This document shows positions 8,788-16,899 of a stretch of DNA of 64,000 nucleotides, one piece after another. This DNA comes from JBMNGO01 sp050949885. GTDB taxonomy: Bacteria > Bacillota > Syntrophomonadia > Syntrophomonadales > Syntrophomonadaceae. The position numbers and the translations under genes are program-made. Location of the stretch: NCBI GenBank assembly GCA_050949885.1, contig JBMNGO010000008.1, positions 180,402-244,401 of the forward strand, given 5' to 3'. The notes below the pieces were generated by a model. The model did no database searches. It was given only the letters and a program-made list of their open reading frames with translations, and was not told the origin of the DNA. Within the stretch, counting starts at the first letter, position 1; each line of letters opens with the position of its first letter.

Positions 8788-9057
8788 CTATAAAACGGTA
8801 ATAAGGATATCTACTACCAACCGGTGTACCAGTTTAATTACGAAGAATACTATAATGGGTGAAAAATCTATCCCTCCGGCTGCCGGAATCAGTCTTCTAA
8901 AAGGTGCCATTATCGGTTCAGTAATATCATATACAAACTTAATTATCGGCTGGTACGGATTGTGTCTTACAAAGGAAAGGATACATCTGGCAATAATTAA
9001 CCAGACCAGAAGCTCAAAAGCTACGTCTACAATTCTAATAATTTGTAAAGTTAGCAA
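8788..9057 (-). CDS. YggT family membrane protein (YlmG)
   Basis: An 89-residue protein with two hydrophobic segments around the conserved loop SFVRHNPYQPIIKFVYDITEPIMAPFRRLIP, the YggT signature. In Bacillus (YlmG) and plant plastids the family is linked to division or nucleoid distribution, but the mechanism is unknown. It is embedded between proC and the U32 gene on the same strand. Confidence 0.92.
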   Translation of the reverse strand: MLTLQIIRIVDVAFELLVWLIIARCILSFVRHNPYQPIIKFVYDITEPIMAPFRRLIPAAGGIDFSPIIVFFVIKLVHRLVVDILITVL

Positions 9058-9076
9058 AGGGAATCCTCCTCATTTA

Positions 9077-9883
9077 TTAATCCTTGCCCAATTCCCTGGA
9101 ACGGTCGCAAGCTGCTTTTATTGCTGAGAAAAATGCCTTTCGCAATCCGTTGTTCTCCAGTTGCTGTACTCCAGCCATAGTAGTTCCTCCCGGAGAACAT
9201 ACCTGATCCCGCAATACCGCAGGATGCTCTCTGGTCTCCAGGAGCATGGCTGCACTTCCCATTATTGTTTGTAGCACCAGTGTCCTGGCCAAATCATGAT
9301 CCAGGCCCACATATACTCCCGCATTAATCATGGCTTCGGCTACCAAATAAACATAGGCCGGACCACTTCCAGATAAGGCAGTAACGGCATCCATGTTTTT
9401 TTCAGCTGTTTGCATGGGCAGCCCCAGGTTTGATATCAATTCCATAACTAGGTGCACATCATGATCCGATGCATACCGACCGCCGCAAACAGCCATTACT
9501 CCTTTGTTAATTAAACAGGGTGTATTAGGCATAACCCGGACTACCGGGAGAGCAAGGCCCAATGTATCTTCGATTTGGGTTGTTGTAATACCTGCCGCAA
9601 TTGATACAATTTTTTGTCCTGGTTTCCAAAGCCCGGCCGCTTCCGTAAGTACCATCTGCATATGTTGGGGTTTTACAGCCAGGATTACCATATCACATTT
9701 TGTTAACAATTCTGGCAGGCTCACACCTTGGGCTCCAAATTCTCTGGTAAAAATATCAACTCTGTTTATATCTATGTCATTGACCAGGATTTTATCCGCT
9801 TCCACTTGAGAATTAGCGGCCAAACCCCTCACCAGGGCATAGGCCATTTTTCCGCAACCCACCATACCAAGAGTAAAATTCAA
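9077..9883 (-). CDS. proC: Pyrroline-5-carboxylate reductase
   Basis: Last step of proline synthesis: NAD(P)H reduction of 1-pyrroline-5-carboxylate. The 268-residue protein has the N-terminal Rossmann motif GMVGCGKMA, the region VRVMPNTPC, and the C-terminal dimer/active segment LSGSGPAYVYLVAEAM with QVCSPGGTTMAGVQQLE. The start is TTG at 9883, directly after the sepF stop, with GGGGGTGAACG as ribosome site inside the end of sepF, so translation is probably coupled. proC in the sepF-yggT interval is common in Clostridia. Confidence 0.95.
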   Translation of the reverse strand: MNFTLGMVGCGKMAYALVRGLAANSQVEADKILVNDIDINRVDIFTREFGAQGVSLPELLTKCDMVILAVKPQHMQMVLTEAAGLWKPGQKIVSIAAGITTTQIEDTLGLALPVVRVMPNTPCLINKGVMAVCGGRYASDHDVHLVMELISNLGLPMQTAEKNMDAVTALSGSGPAYVYLVAEAMINAGVYVGLDHDLARTLVLQTIMGSAAMLLETREHPAVLRDQVCSPGGTTMAGVQQLENNGLRKAFFSAIKAACDRSRELGKD

Positions 9884-10312
9884 TTAACGTTCACCCCCAA
9901 ACGGGTCTTTAAAACCATGTTTTCTCATAATAGAGCGGTGGTCCTGAGCAATTTCAATATTGCTGGGGGTAAACAAGAAAATGCTCTTGCCCAACTGCTG
10001 GCTATTACCTCCTAAGGAATACACCGTTCCGCTGATGAAGTCAATAACCCTCTGTGATATTTCCGGGGCAGTGTTTTCAAAGTTCAGTATAACCTGTTTC
10101 CTACTTTTGAGGTGTTCCGCCAGGGTTTGAACTTCATCAAAGCTCTCAGGCTCACAAATCACTACTTTCATATTCTTGTTGGTATGAATACTAACCACAT
10201 TAGCAATACCTTTCGGATTCTCCACAGTATTATCAGGCACTTCAATCACTTCTTCTCTGACCTCTTCATGCTCCCATCCCAGCAGGCCGCATATTTTGTC
10301 CAAAAAACCCAT
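9884..10312 (-). CDS. sepF: Cell division protein SepF
   Basis: Membrane-tethered partner of FtsZ that aligns and bundles filaments. It has 142 residues from MGFLDKICGLLG, whose N-terminal amphipathic helix is the membrane anchor. The conserved SepF fold follows: VVICEPESFDEVQTLAEHLKSRKQVILNFENT and RVIDFISGTVYSLGGNSQQLGKSIFLFTPSNIEI. The chosen ATG at 10312 has a perfect GAAAGGAGG 7 nt upstream, better than the longer frame to 10360. Confidence 0.95.
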   Translation of the reverse strand: MGFLDKICGLLGWEHEEVREEVIEVPDNTVENPKGIANVVSIHTNKNMKVVICEPESFDEVQTLAEHLKSRKQVILNFENTAPEISQRVIDFISGTVYSLGGNSQQLGKSIFLFTPSNIEIAQDHRSIMRKHGFKDPFGGER

Positions 10313-10359
10313 GACGTTCCTCCTTTCAAACTGGCAAATGTTTATACATACCATAGACA

Positions 10360-11037
10360 TTAATAATCATTAAAAATGGCTCCTCCAATACGGACAATAT
10401 TGGCCCCCTCCTGCACAGCAATTTCGTAATCTTGAGACATACCCATTGATAGATACTTCAATTGTACGTTGTTGAACTCACTTTTCTGCAGTTCTGTATT
10501 AATAGCATATAATTCACGAAAAATTGGTCTGGCCTCTTCTGCTTGATCCACTATGGGGGCCATAGTCATTAGGCCTAATATTCTAAGCCTTTTCAATTGT
10601 CCCACCGAGTCCAGAAAATGCCTGATATCATTCGGGGCAACTCCTGCCTTCTGCTCTTCCCTGGCGATATTTACCTGGAGCAAACAGGAGAGGTCAGATC
10701 CTAACCTTTCTCCCCTTCGATTGAGTTCTTCCGCCAAATTCCATCTATCCAAAGAATGTATAAGGCATATATTTTCAGTAATTTCCCTGACTTTATTAGT
10801 CTGAATACGTCCGATAAGGTGCCATTTAGCACCAGGGAGCAGATTCATCTTGGTTCTTAATTCTTTCACTCGGTTTTCGCCAAAATTACTGATACCCAGT
10901 TCAAAAGCTCTTTTAATCACTTCAATATCTACAGTCTTGCTGACTGCCACTAGGGTTATATCTGTAGGATCAGTTCCTCTTACTCTGGCTGCTTTAGCAA
11001 TTTTTTCAATTACGGCTTTAATACGTTGTTCAAGCAA
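10360..11037 (-). CDS. YggS/PLPBP family pyridoxal-phosphate homeostasis protein
   Basis: A 225-residue single-domain PLP-binding protein with an alanine-racemase-like barrel. Lys34 in VAVSKTVD is the expected Schiff-base lysine; GENRVKEL, WHLIGRIQTNK and the phosphate-binding end LSMGMSQDYEIAVQEGANIVRIGGAIF are diagnostic. It buffers PLP and affects amino-acid metabolism rather than racemising. The TTG start at 11037 has AGGTG 8 nt upstream. It is the YlmE position of the Bacillus ylm cluster, followed by sepF. Confidence 0.94.
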   Translation of the reverse strand: MLEQRIKAVIEKIAKAARVRGTDPTDITLVAVSKTVDIEVIKRAFELGISNFGENRVKELRTKMNLLPGAKWHLIGRIQTNKVREITENICLIHSLDRWNLAEELNRRGERLGSDLSCLLQVNIAREEQKAGVAPNDIRHFLDSVGQLKRLRILGLMTMAPIVDQAEEARPIFRELYAINTELQKSEFNNVQLKYLSMGMSQDYEIAVQEGANIVRIGGAIFNDY

Positions 11038-11061
11038 TCATAAATCACCTGCCCTATATTC

Positions 11062-12099
11062 TTAACAAACAAGGAAACTAACCCCAAAAGTGGCCCCTTT
11101 GCCATATTCACTGCAAACAAAAATATCCCCGCCATGCAATTCAACAATATGTTTTACAATAGCCAAACCTAAGCCGGTACCTCCGCGGGTCCTAGACCTG
11201 GCTTTGTCAACCCGGTAAAATCTCTCAAAAACTCTGGGCTTACTTTCCGGGGGTATTCCTATACCGGAATCACTTACAGTAGTAATAACCCGATTACCGC
11301 TCTGCCGACATCTTATTATTATTTTGCCCTCCGGTGGGGAGTATTTTATGGCGTTGTCCAATAGATTTATTAAAACCTGGCCTAGCAAATCTTCATCTGC
11401 ATAGATTTTTGCCATACCCGGCATGTAAATTAACTCAACATGCAGCTTTTTTTCGCTTATTTGGGGACCCATAATATTCATCACCTGACGAATCGACCTC
11501 TGTAAACATACTGACTGGGGCCTCATGGTCAATTCTTTGGATTCTATTGCTGACAGAGTTAGTAAGTCTTCAATCAATCTAGTCAGTCTCTCGGTTTCGG
11601 CATCAATGATAGATAGAAATTTTCGGCAAATATCGTTGTTCTCCATAGCTCCATCAAGGAGTGTTTCCACAAACCCTTTTATAGAAGTAAGGGGAGTGCG
11701 TAGTTCATGAGACACATTACCAACAAATTCAGATCTCATTTGCCTAAACTCAATAGCATCGGTGATATCATGGAAAACAGCTACTGCTCCGTCTACCTCC
11801 CCATCAGGGGTTTTAAGAGGCACTACTCTTGCCTGATAGGTCTTGATATCGGGATAAATAGTTATCTCCCGAAAAACCTCCCGGCCTGTTTCCAGTACCA
11901 TTTTTATCATGTTATTTATTTCGTCAAAGGATCCCACCTGTTCCAGTGTTTTGTTGACCAGGTCACCTTCCCGAACCAGAAATATATTTTCCGCCGCCCG
12001 GTTAGCCAGGTCAATAAACCCGTTACCATCGAATACCAAAACTCCATCAACCAGGCTGCGCAAAATAGTCTTCATTTTGGCGTCTTTAACCATTGTCAT
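11062..12099 (-). CDS. PAS-containing sensor histidine kinase (PhoR/WalK-like) without membrane segments
   Basis: A 345-residue kinase. A PAS domain covers about residues 10-110, the HisKA box VGNVSHELRTPLTSIKGF has phospho-acceptor His131, and the HATPase_c domain shows the N box (NLLDNAIKYS), G1 (DSGIGIP), F box and G2 (GGTGLGLAIVKHIVELHGG). Close PhoR/WalK homologues begin with one or two membrane spans and often an extracytoplasmic sensor or HAMP region; none is seen here. Only 16 nt separate it from the response-regulator gene, leaving no room for a lost segment. It probably senses a cytoplasmic signal. It pairs with the regulator upstream. Confidence 0.93.
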   Translation of the reverse strand: MTMVKDAKMKTILRSLVDGVLVFDGNGFIDLANRAAENIFLVREGDLVNKTLEQVGSFDEINNMIKMVLETGREVFREITIYPDIKTYQARVVPLKTPDGEVDGAVAVFHDITDAIEFRQMRSEFVGNVSHELRTPLTSIKGFVETLLDGAMENNDICRKFLSIIDAETERLTRLIEDLLTLSAIESKELTMRPQSVCLQRSIRQVMNIMGPQISEKKLHVELIYMPGMAKIYADEDLLGQVLINLLDNAIKYSPPEGKIIIRCRQSGNRVITTVSDSGIGIPPESKPRVFERFYRVDKARSRTRGGTGLGLAIVKHIVELHGGDIFVCSEYGKGATFGVSFLVC

Positions 12100-12115
12100 T
12101 ACTATACAGCTCCCG

Positions 12116-12826
12116 TTAATTATCTATAATCCGGTAGCCAATTCCCCTTACAGTTTCAATATAGTTAGGAGAATTGGAATCATCGTGCAGTTTTTGGCGT
12201 AAATGCCTTATATGCACGTCAACTGTGCGTGTGTCCCCGATATACTCATATCCCCACACCTTCTCCAATAAATCTTCCCGGGTAAAGACCTTTCCCGGAT
12301 TGGAGATCATCAGGCTCAGCATTTCAAATTCCTTAGGAGTCAATTCCAGCTTTTCTTCTCCCAAAAAGGCTTCATAGCGGTCAGGAACTATTATTAGATC
12401 CTTAAAAACCTTCACCTTTTTACTCACTACTTTTTCTGCTTCCAAAATCTTGATGGCTCGCAGCCGGGCCTTAACCCGGGCCACCATTTCCCGTGGACTG
12501 AACGGCTTTTTTATATAATCATCAGCACCCATTTCCAGCCCTAAAACTGTGTCTAATTCTTCTCCTTTAGCGGTCAGCATAATAATGGGAATCTTATTGT
12601 AATCAGAATTCTGTTTGAGTGTCCGGCATACCTCAAGCCCATCTATTTTAGGCAGCATAATATCGAGCAAAATAAGATCAACTGATCTCTCTCTTACCAT
12701 TTCTAAAGCCTTTTGGCCGTCATGGGCCACCAGCACTTCAAAACCTTCCTTTTCCAGATTAAACTTGACCAGTTCTACTATATGGGCTTCATCGTCAACA
12801 ACCAGTATTCTTGAAGGACTGTACAT
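12116..12826 (-). CDS. OmpR/PhoB-family response regulator
   Basis: A 236-residue DNA-binding regulator. The receiver domain has the acidic pair DDE (11-13), phospho-acceptor Asp55 in LILLDIMLP, the Thr of MLTA and Lys107 in YIKKPFSP. The C-terminal winged helix includes ELTPKEFEMLSLMISNPGKVFTREDLLEKVWGYEYIGDTRTVDVHIRHLRQKL. The last is nearly invariant in PhoP/WalR-type regulators. It is upstream of and co-oriented with its kinase. The target regulon cannot be read here; phosphate starvation or cell-wall control are the family precedents. Confidence 0.93.
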   Translation of the reverse strand: MYSPSRILVVDDEAHIVELVKFNLEKEGFEVLVAHDGQKALEMVRERSVDLILLDIMLPKIDGLEVCRTLKQNSDYNKIPIIMLTAKGEELDTVLGLEMGADDYIKKPFSPREMVARVKARLRAIKILEAEKVVSKKVKVFKDLIIVPDRYEAFLGEEKLELTPKEFEMLSLMISNPGKVFTREDLLEKVWGYEYIGDTRTVDVHIRHLRQKLHDDSNSPNYIETVRGIGYRIIDN

Positions 12827-12836
12827 TAAACCACCC

Positions 12837-13649
12837 TCAACGCTTTAGTCCTATTATTGCGCACATCCTGCCGGTTATTGACTGCTCATTCCGATAAGAA
12901 AAAAACTTGTCCAAATGGCAGGAAGTGCACAGGTCACAATCAATTATGTTTTTCTCCCTAATTCCGCTGGAAAGGAGAATCCTTCGGTTGGTTAACCTAA
13001 GATCCCAGGTTAACCTCCCATTTTTGTTACTTATTATACCATCTATTTCCCTTAATTCATCATACACTTTTTCAACCAGATCGTCTTGAATAACAAAACA
13101 GCAAGCCTTGATACCAGGGCCCAAAAAAACCCATATATTCTGGGGCTTACTGGCAAAGGCTTTTTCCATGGCCGTAACCGTACTGGCAGCAATCCTTCCT
13201 AGGGTTCCTTTCCAACCGGCATGGGCTATACCAATTACCCGCTTATGCGGATCAAAAAAGTATATTGGCAAGCAATCGGCAAAAAAAGCTGCTAATAACA
13301 TTCCGGCCTCATTACATATCATGCCATCCAAGCCTGGTAAAACAGACTCCAATTCATATGCTCCCCTGCCCCGGTCAGTCCTTTTCACAATACCTATTTG
13401 CCTGCCGTGGACCTGTTCACAACACACCATATCGCTGATTTTTCCGTCAAAAACAGCTGTCCATCGCCGTCGGTTTTCCATAACATCTTCCTTACGGTCG
13501 CCCACATGCAGCCCTAGGTTCATAGAAGAGTAAGGAGGTGCACTTACTCCCCCCCAGCGCGTGGAAAAACCTACATTAACCCCCTCTGCTTCCCATTGGG
13601 GCAGGTATATATATGGTATTCCTTCCTTTTCCCGCCATTCCCATGACAT
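12837..13649 (-). CDS. pgeF: PgeF/YfiH (DUF152) family purine nucleoside-processing laccase-domain protein
   Basis: A 270-residue protein formerly annotated as multicopper polyphenol oxidase. Conserved elements are FSTRWGGVSAPPYSSMNLGLHVGD, CCEQVHGRQI, FFADCLPIYFFDP, GIAHAGWKGTLGRIA and FLGPGIKACCFVI with a C-terminal CDLCTSCH segment; the His/Cys residues bind zinc. Family members phosphorolyse or deaminate purine nucleosides and are also credited with peptidoglycan editing. It occupies the YlmD position of the ylm cluster and is the first gene of a minus-strand run that goes to divIVA and yggU. Confidence 0.92.
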   Translation of the reverse strand: MSWEWREKEGIPYIYLPQWEAEGVNVGFSTRWGGVSAPPYSSMNLGLHVGDRKEDVMENRRRWTAVFDGKISDMVCCEQVHGRQIGIVKRTDRGRGAYELESVLPGLDGMICNEAGMLLAAFFADCLPIYFFDPHKRVIGIAHAGWKGTLGRIAASTVTAMEKAFASKPQNIWVFLGPGIKACCFVIQDDLVEKVYDELREIDGIISNKNGRLTWDLRLTNRRILLSSGIREKNIIDCDLCTSCHLDKFFSYRNEQSITGRMCAIIGLKR

Positions 13650-13699
13650 ATTTGTTCATCCTCCCGTTTTAGCTTAAAATGAATATGGAGGTGGAATAT

Positions 13700-13978
13700 A
13701 TGATTTGCATATCATGCCGGAATAGTTTTGATAAGTCCAGTTATCCTTGTCCTCTTTGTGGATATGAACCAGCCAATTACTCGGTGTTAGTCAAAGTTTA
13801 TCCACCCAATGATATAATAATTGAAAGCCTTTTAAAATCTTATTCCATACCCGTAAGACTGATTCGAAAGGAAGTCTCCCAGATGCCAGTTGCCATCGGA
13901 CCACTTGCTGAGGTAACTATCCTGATTCCCGAAGAATACCTTGAGGAAGCTAAAAAACTTCTAGAAAGTGATGCTTAA
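13700..13978 (+). CDS. Zinc-ribbon plus DUF2007-like small protein
   Basis: A 92-residue protein. The N-terminus holds a zinc-ribbon pair, Cys3-x2-Cys6 and Cys17-x2-Cys20 (CISC and CPLC). The rest, VLVKVYPPNDIIIESLLKSYSIPVRLIRKE ending in EVTILIPEEYLEEAKKLLES, resembles the DUF2007 ferredoxin-like signal-transduction fold. GGAGGTG sits 6 nt before ATG 13700, which decides the start over an upstream in-frame ATG at 13679. It is divergent from pgeF with only 50 nt between. Function unknown. Confidence 0.8.
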   Translation: MICISCRNSFDKSSYPCPLCGYEPANYSVLVKVYPPNDIIIESLLKSYSIPVRLIRKEVSQMPVAIGPLAEVTILIPEEYLEEAKKLLESDA

Positions 13979-14035
13979 ATACCCATGTTCTTAGTATAAC
14001 GTTTTTTACTTCCGGTTTTAAAGGGGGAGAGTCCT

Positions 14036-14899
14036 ATGTTAACCATAAGTGGAATTGCCCGTAGATACAAAATAACCAATTTGCAGGTGCAGGATCTCAT
14101 TAAGCACGGATACTTGCCTGTCACCCGGATCGATCGCAGTAATAAAGGAATTATTTATCTTTTCGCTGAAGAAGATGTTGATAGTATTGATATTTACTCC
14201 CTTTTAGCCGACATTCGCCAAAGGAAGCATTATAAGACCAGGTTGGCCGCCATTGAGCGTACTACAGATTATAAAAAAGCCAAACGTCTTATGGGTTTTT
14301 TTGATCGTTTTTTGGATAATATTGCCGACTTGCCTGAAAGGGAAGCTCTGTTAGCCTGCTGGTATTTGTTCCACCTCAACCATTATGCCAAGAAATATCA
14401 CAAAATGAGCAATGATTTATATAATTTAAAAAGCCGGGTATTACAGAAACTGTACCAGGAGAACAGGAGTATAATGGAAGCCACCTATCTTATCGGTCCT
14501 GACCGCCTCAATATTTGGCTTTGTGAAGACTGCAAAGAAACTGCTCACGCAGCAGGTTTGTCTTATGCCGATTATATAAGGGAAGGACAGTATTGTCCCA
14601 AATGCGAAATCCGTTCAATCATTAAAGAGTATTACTCTTTAATCGAGTTTACTATAAAGAGCTTTGACTACCGTTTTGTCTTTCATCTGCCCTATCTAAG
14701 AGCAGTCCAGTGGCTGCAAGGAATAGACAAATTGCCTGAAGGAATTAGAAAGCAGAATCCATATAACGACAAAATGTATCTTTATGGCCGCTCTGTAACT
14801 AGAATTGAAGAGCAGCTTTTTCCGGTGCAATCAGTCATCAATCACCTAAGGGGTTTCTTAAATGATGACTACAATATGAGAATCGTTTATAACCGCTGA
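14036..14899 (+). CDS. Uncharacterised protein with MerR-like N-terminus and zinc-binding cysteines
   Basis: A 287-residue protein I do not recognise. Residues 1-50 (LTISGIARRYKITNLQVQDLIKHGYLP, then IYLFAEEDVDSI) read like a MerR/excisionase-type winged helix with a wing that ends in the usual DV. The middle is helical and rich in Tyr/Leu. A CEDC (about 162-165) and CPKC (about 187-190) pair could form a zinc site. No catalytic motif is visible. A good AAGGGGGAG ribosome site precedes ATG 14036. It is co-oriented with the zinc-ribbon gene and is followed directly by repeat array A. Confidence 0.75.
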   Translation: MLTISGIARRYKITNLQVQDLIKHGYLPVTRIDRSNKGIIYLFAEEDVDSIDIYSLLADIRQRKHYKTRLAAIERTTDYKKAKRLMGFFDRFLDNIADLPEREALLACWYLFHLNHYAKKYHKMSNDLYNLKSRVLQKLYQENRSIMEATYLIGPDRLNIWLCEDCKETAHAAGLSYADYIREGQYCPKCEIRSIIKEYYSLIEFTIKSFDYRFVFHLPYLRAVQWLQGIDKLPEGIRKQNPYNDKMYLYGRSVTRIEEQLFPVQSVINHLRGFLNDDYNMRIVYNR

Positions 14900-14921
14900 A
14901 CACCAACCCGCCTACTAAAGT

Positions 14922-15315
14922 CATGATGCTTTGTCCAAAGGCCGGAAGGTAAGGCGGGCTGATTTAAATGCAAACCTCAACAATGGTAGCCCTACTATTA
15001 TCCGCAACATCCCTCAATCAGCAAACTGGAGACCAGCTGACCAGCGAGATAAAGCATCATGGTTGCTCAACTCTCTATGACTCACACTCGCGCAAGCATG
15101 ATGCTTTATCCAAAGGCCGGAAGGTAAGGCGGGCTGATTTAAATGCAAACCTCAACAATGGTAGCCCTACTATTATCCGCAACATCCCTCAATCAGCAAA
15201 CTGGAGACCGGCTGACCAGCGGGATAAAGCATCATGGTTGCTCAACTCTCTATGACTCACACTCGCGCAAGCATGATGCTTTATCCAAAGGCCGGAAGGT
15301 AAGGCGGGCTGATTT
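14922..15315. repeat. Repeat array A: 2.25 units of a 175-bp palindromic element
   Basis: Units begin at 14922, 15097 and 15272, exactly 175 bp apart; the third is cut after 44 bp. Each 138-bp core is bounded by inverted arms ATGATGCTTTATC and GATAAAGCATCAT. It has nested inner pairs GCCGG/CCGGC and GCTGATT/AATCAGC. Cores are joined by a 37-bp linker, CATGGTTGCTCAACTC through GCGCAAGC. The linker arms TTGC/GCAA let neighbouring core arms pair across it as well. The array fills the gap between the convergent 14036 gene and nrdR; the truncated copy stops 3 nt from the nrdR stop codon. Related array B lies at 29546. Confidence 0.9.
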
Positions 15316-15318
15316 GGG

Positions 15319-15774
15319 TTATTTGGGTTTTTGCAGCTGTTCAATAGTCTGGACAAAACTGTTTAAATCGGCAAACTGCTTGTATACTGAGGCAAAACGT
15401 ACATAAGCTACTTCATCAATATCCTTGAGCCCTTTCATTACCATTTCCCCAATTACCATACTGCTGACTTCTTTATCGTAATTATCTCTAAGATCACCTT
15501 CGATTTGGGCTATCAATTTTTCAATATCGTTTATGGAAACCGGCCTTTTTTCACAGGCCCGGTTAATTCCCTTCAACAATTTTTCCCGGTTAAACTGCTC
15601 ACGCCCGCCGCCTTTTTTAATTACCAAAAGTGGCCTTTCTTCTGCCCTTTCGTAGGTTGTAAATCTTCTCTTACACGCATTACATTCCCGGCGGCGGCGA
15701 ATGGAATAGCCGTCATCACTGGAGCGGGAATCAATAACCCGGCTTTCATATTCACGACAGTAAGGGCATCGCAT
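15319..15774 (-). CDS. nrdR: Transcriptional repressor NrdR
   Basis: A 151-residue repressor of ribonucleotide reductase genes. The N-terminal zinc ribbon MRCPYCREYESRVIDSRSSDDG with the second CxxC in RRECNACKRRFTTYERAEE is followed by the ATP-cone (PLLVIKKGGGREQFNREKLLKGINRACEKRPV). It senses ATP/dATP. The stop codon abuts repeat array A. A decayed copy of its first third lies 1.1 kb upstream (16771-16899). Confidence 0.96.
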   Translation of the reverse strand: MRCPYCREYESRVIDSRSSDDGYSIRRRRECNACKRRFTTYERAEERPLLVIKKGGGREQFNREKLLKGINRACEKRPVSINDIEKLIAQIEGDLRDNYDKEVSSMVIGEMVMKGLKDIDEVAYVRFASVYKQFADLNSFVQTIEQLQKPK

Positions 15775-16058
15775 ACTTATTACACCCCAGTAACTGGTAG
15801 TCTATCTTTAATTATTATGAACAATGCTGAATAACAATTCAACCTTTAACATAAGCATAATGGGACTCTTAATATCCATCTTCTAAAACTATTAAATCCC
15901 GGCCCCTTCCAGTAATAGCGATCAGGGCTTTTGTTTTGCCTGCAAAGGTCCTAAATGCTATCACATATCGCTGGTTTTCAGTTTATGGTCCTCATGAGCC
16001 CACACCGCACTTTTCGGTATTCAGCAAGAATTTATTGTTAATAAACTCTCACAACAAA
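15775..16058. other. Intergenic region upstream of nrdR
   Basis: 284 bases with no ORF I can support. The first 70 bases upstream of nrdR, including ATTATTATGAACAATGCTGA, recur upstream of the nrdR fragment at 16899, so the duplication carried the promoter region too. No clear RNA gene is visible. Confidence 0.5.
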
Positions 16059-16098
16059 AAATCCCACTTCCAGAACTAGCAGTCTGAAAACGGGATTT
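16059..16098 (-). terminator. Rho-independent terminator after the TOBE-protein gene
   Basis: On the minus strand AAATCCC/GGGATTT encloses an inner CAGA/TCTG pair and is followed by TTTTTTG. It lies about 40 nt behind the stop of the 16137 gene. Confidence 0.65.
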
Positions 16099-16136
16099 AT
16101 AGAAGGACTAACTTTGGGGACCTCTTTTCTAAGTCT

Positions 16137-16583
16137 CTACAACATAAGCTTTACATTAAATGCTTTAATGGCTACTGCTGCCTCATTTCCCAATTTAAAC
16201 CCACTGAGTCTGAATTCCTCCCGGGGCATTATGGTAGTCAACAGGTTCTCTCCTACTTTTAAGCTTATTCGAGTCATCTGTTCCCCTTCATCAATGGCTA
16301 CAATTTGTCCTGATAACCTATTGACCAAGCCCGTATTAGGAGGTAATTTACGGGACGACGAATACTCTACATGCTCTTCTAGCGGGCCAGAAAGCGATTG
16401 CAAGGTTTCACATTCCCCCTCGCTTTGGGTGCAATAACTTAGACTAATACAGCTTCCACAATCCGAAGCCATCGGGGTTTTATGCCAGGCAAAGTTTTCC
16501 ATATAGGCTTTATGTTCTTCTTCGGTACCGGAGCAATAACCATAGACTTCACAATTTCCGCATTCAGAGTACAAATAACGCAC
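16137..16583 (-). CDS. Cys-rich protein with C-terminal TOBE (Mop-like) domain
   Basis: A 148-residue protein. Residues 1-60 contain two CX2CX5C repeats (Cys8/11/17 and Cys42/45/51) plus Cys58; residues about 85-148 (NRLSGQIVAIDEGEQMTRISLKVGE through GFKLGNEAAVAIKAFNVKLML) look like a single TOBE/Mop domain, which binds molybdate or tungstate in Mop proteins and ModE. I know no standard family with this combination. The GTG start at 16583 has GGGGG 9 nt upstream. No mod transporter genes are nearby. A role in oxyanion or metal sensing or storage is possible but unproven. Confidence 0.7.
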   Translation of the reverse strand: MRYLYSECGNCEVYGYCSGTEEEHKAYMENFAWHKTPMASDCGSCISLSYCTQSEGECETLQSLSGPLEEHVEYSSSRKLPPNTGLVNRLSGQIVAIDEGEQMTRISLKVGENLLTTIMPREEFRLSGFKLGNEAAVAIKAFNVKLML

Positions 16584-16770
16584 TATTTAGTTCCCCCTTT
16601 AATAATAACCTGTAACCCTAATACATTTTTCTCCCCGCTCGGATCCCTAGCCCTTCTAACAGTAAGACTAAATGCGAATTTCCATCCATCCTCGCCAATT
16701 CCAACTTATTATTGCTATAGTTTTAATATTAGACATAAAACAGATCATTCCTTCTAACTTTCAGATACGT

Positions 16771-16899
16771 ACCCTTTCGTAGGTTGTAAATCTTCTCTTA
16801 CACGCATTAGATTCCGGAAGGGCGAATGGAATAACCGTCATCACTGGAGCGGGAATCGATAAACCGGCTTTCATACCCATGACAGTAAGGGCATCGCAT
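16771..16899 (-). pseudogene. Decayed 5' fragment of a second nrdR copy
   Basis: From the ATG at 16899 the minus strand reads MRCPYCHGYESRFIDSRSSDDGYSIR, matching NrdR residues 1-26 with a few changes. A lost base in the Arg-rich segment shifts the frame into an early stop, and similarity ends near 16771. Similarity to the intact nrdR also continues upstream to about 16972. It is a partial segmental duplication of about 200 bp, not a functional gene. Confidence 0.85.

Noticed and set aside
14922..15315. CRISPR array
   Set aside because: Repeats of 138-175 bp with near-identical interspaces and no cas genes; not a CRISPR layout.
14968..15406. Overlapping ORFs inside repeat array A, and 29531-29743 in array B, with similar peptides (KHDAL, RRA, NIPQS)
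   Set aside because: The 175-bp period is not a multiple of three, so the frame changes from unit to unit; changes between arrays alter amino acids freely while preserving pairing. No ribosome site. Better explained by the repeat.
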